Positions 59,485 to 64,000 of a DNA stretch of 64,000 nt are shown here, piece by piece. A program made the position numbers and the translations under genes. Position 1 is the stretch's first letter, and every line of letters begins with the position of its first letter. The stretch comes from Variovorax sp. MHTC-1. Lineage in GTDB: Bacteria; Pseudomonadota; Gammaproteobacteria; Burkholderiales; Burkholderiaceae_C. The DNA lies in NCBI RefSeq assembly GCF_003984645.1, contig NZ_RWKI01000002.1, positions 124,001 to 188,000 of the forward strand. Reading direction: 5' to 3'. Below the pieces are notes generated by a model, which worked only from the letters and a program-made list of their open reading frames with translations, ran no database searches and was not told the origin of the DNA.

Positions 59485-64000
<4,516 letters not shown>

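Overview
The window looks like chromosome from a high-GC betaproteobacterium of the Burkholderiales, most likely Comamonadaceae and close to Variovorax. This rests on gene content and order (ptsN-hpf-hprK cluster, gshA-kup-gshB, divergent ssb/uvrA, three-gene pntAA-pntAB-pntB, BUG-type binding proteins, 3-hydroxybenzoate/gentisate genes). It is an inference; no marker search was possible. I see no rRNA, tRNA, CRISPR array, intact insertion sequence or prophage.

Layout. 1-1560: the end of an enoyl-CoA hydratase gene translationally coupled to an acyl-CoA dehydrogenase. 1571-2303: a HigB/HigA toxin-antitoxin module with its own palindromic operator. 2315-7535: a PPi-type phosphofructokinase, a small Cys-rich protein, a zinc-ribbon metallopeptidase, an MFS exporter and a class II glutamine amidotransferase. 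7567-9821: a TonB-dependent siderophore receptor behind a probable Fur box. 9828-23049 (minus strand): housekeeping genes gshB, kup, gshA, proA, holA, lptE, leuS, exbD, exbB, dapB, bamE, followed by divergent fur. 23671-25549: hprK, ptsN, hpf. 25801-29109: a UvrD-family helicase and a CorA channel gene with a leader containing a 13-codon ORF and a hairpin. 29170-34686: MTA/SAH nucleosidase, acyl-CoA ligase and the proton-translocating transhydrogenase. 34843-40471: an orphan response regulator, a DUF4019 protein, nudJ, mnmA, a wax-ester/diacylglycerol acyltransferase and a flavin oxidoreductase. 40472-41777: a gene-poor gap with a decayed DUF11-type fragment. 41778-46635: ssb, uvrA, three small ORFs and an isolated ATP-synthase c-like subunit. 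46660-50941: EamA transporter, TPR protein, GlxA-type regulator, TesB thioesterase. 51093-58706: an aromatic catabolic region with an FAD enzyme, two BUG receptors, 3-hydroxybenzoate 6-hydroxylase, fumarylpyruvate hydrolase, gentisate 1,2-dioxygenase and a divergent LysR regulator. 58751-64000: an acyl-CoA thioesterase and a very large soluble poly-HAMP hybrid histidine kinase that runs off the window.

The least ordinary signal is at gene 3' ends. Six genes end in a shared short repeat whose first bases are the stop codon itself. Two other genes end in larger structured elements: a 266-bp nested inverted repeat between dapB and exbB, and a 171-bp palindrome with perfect 20-bp terminal repeats after the thioesterase. 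The other strong candidates for new biology are the corA leader, the nearly leaderless higB start and the 276-nt-periodic HAMP array.
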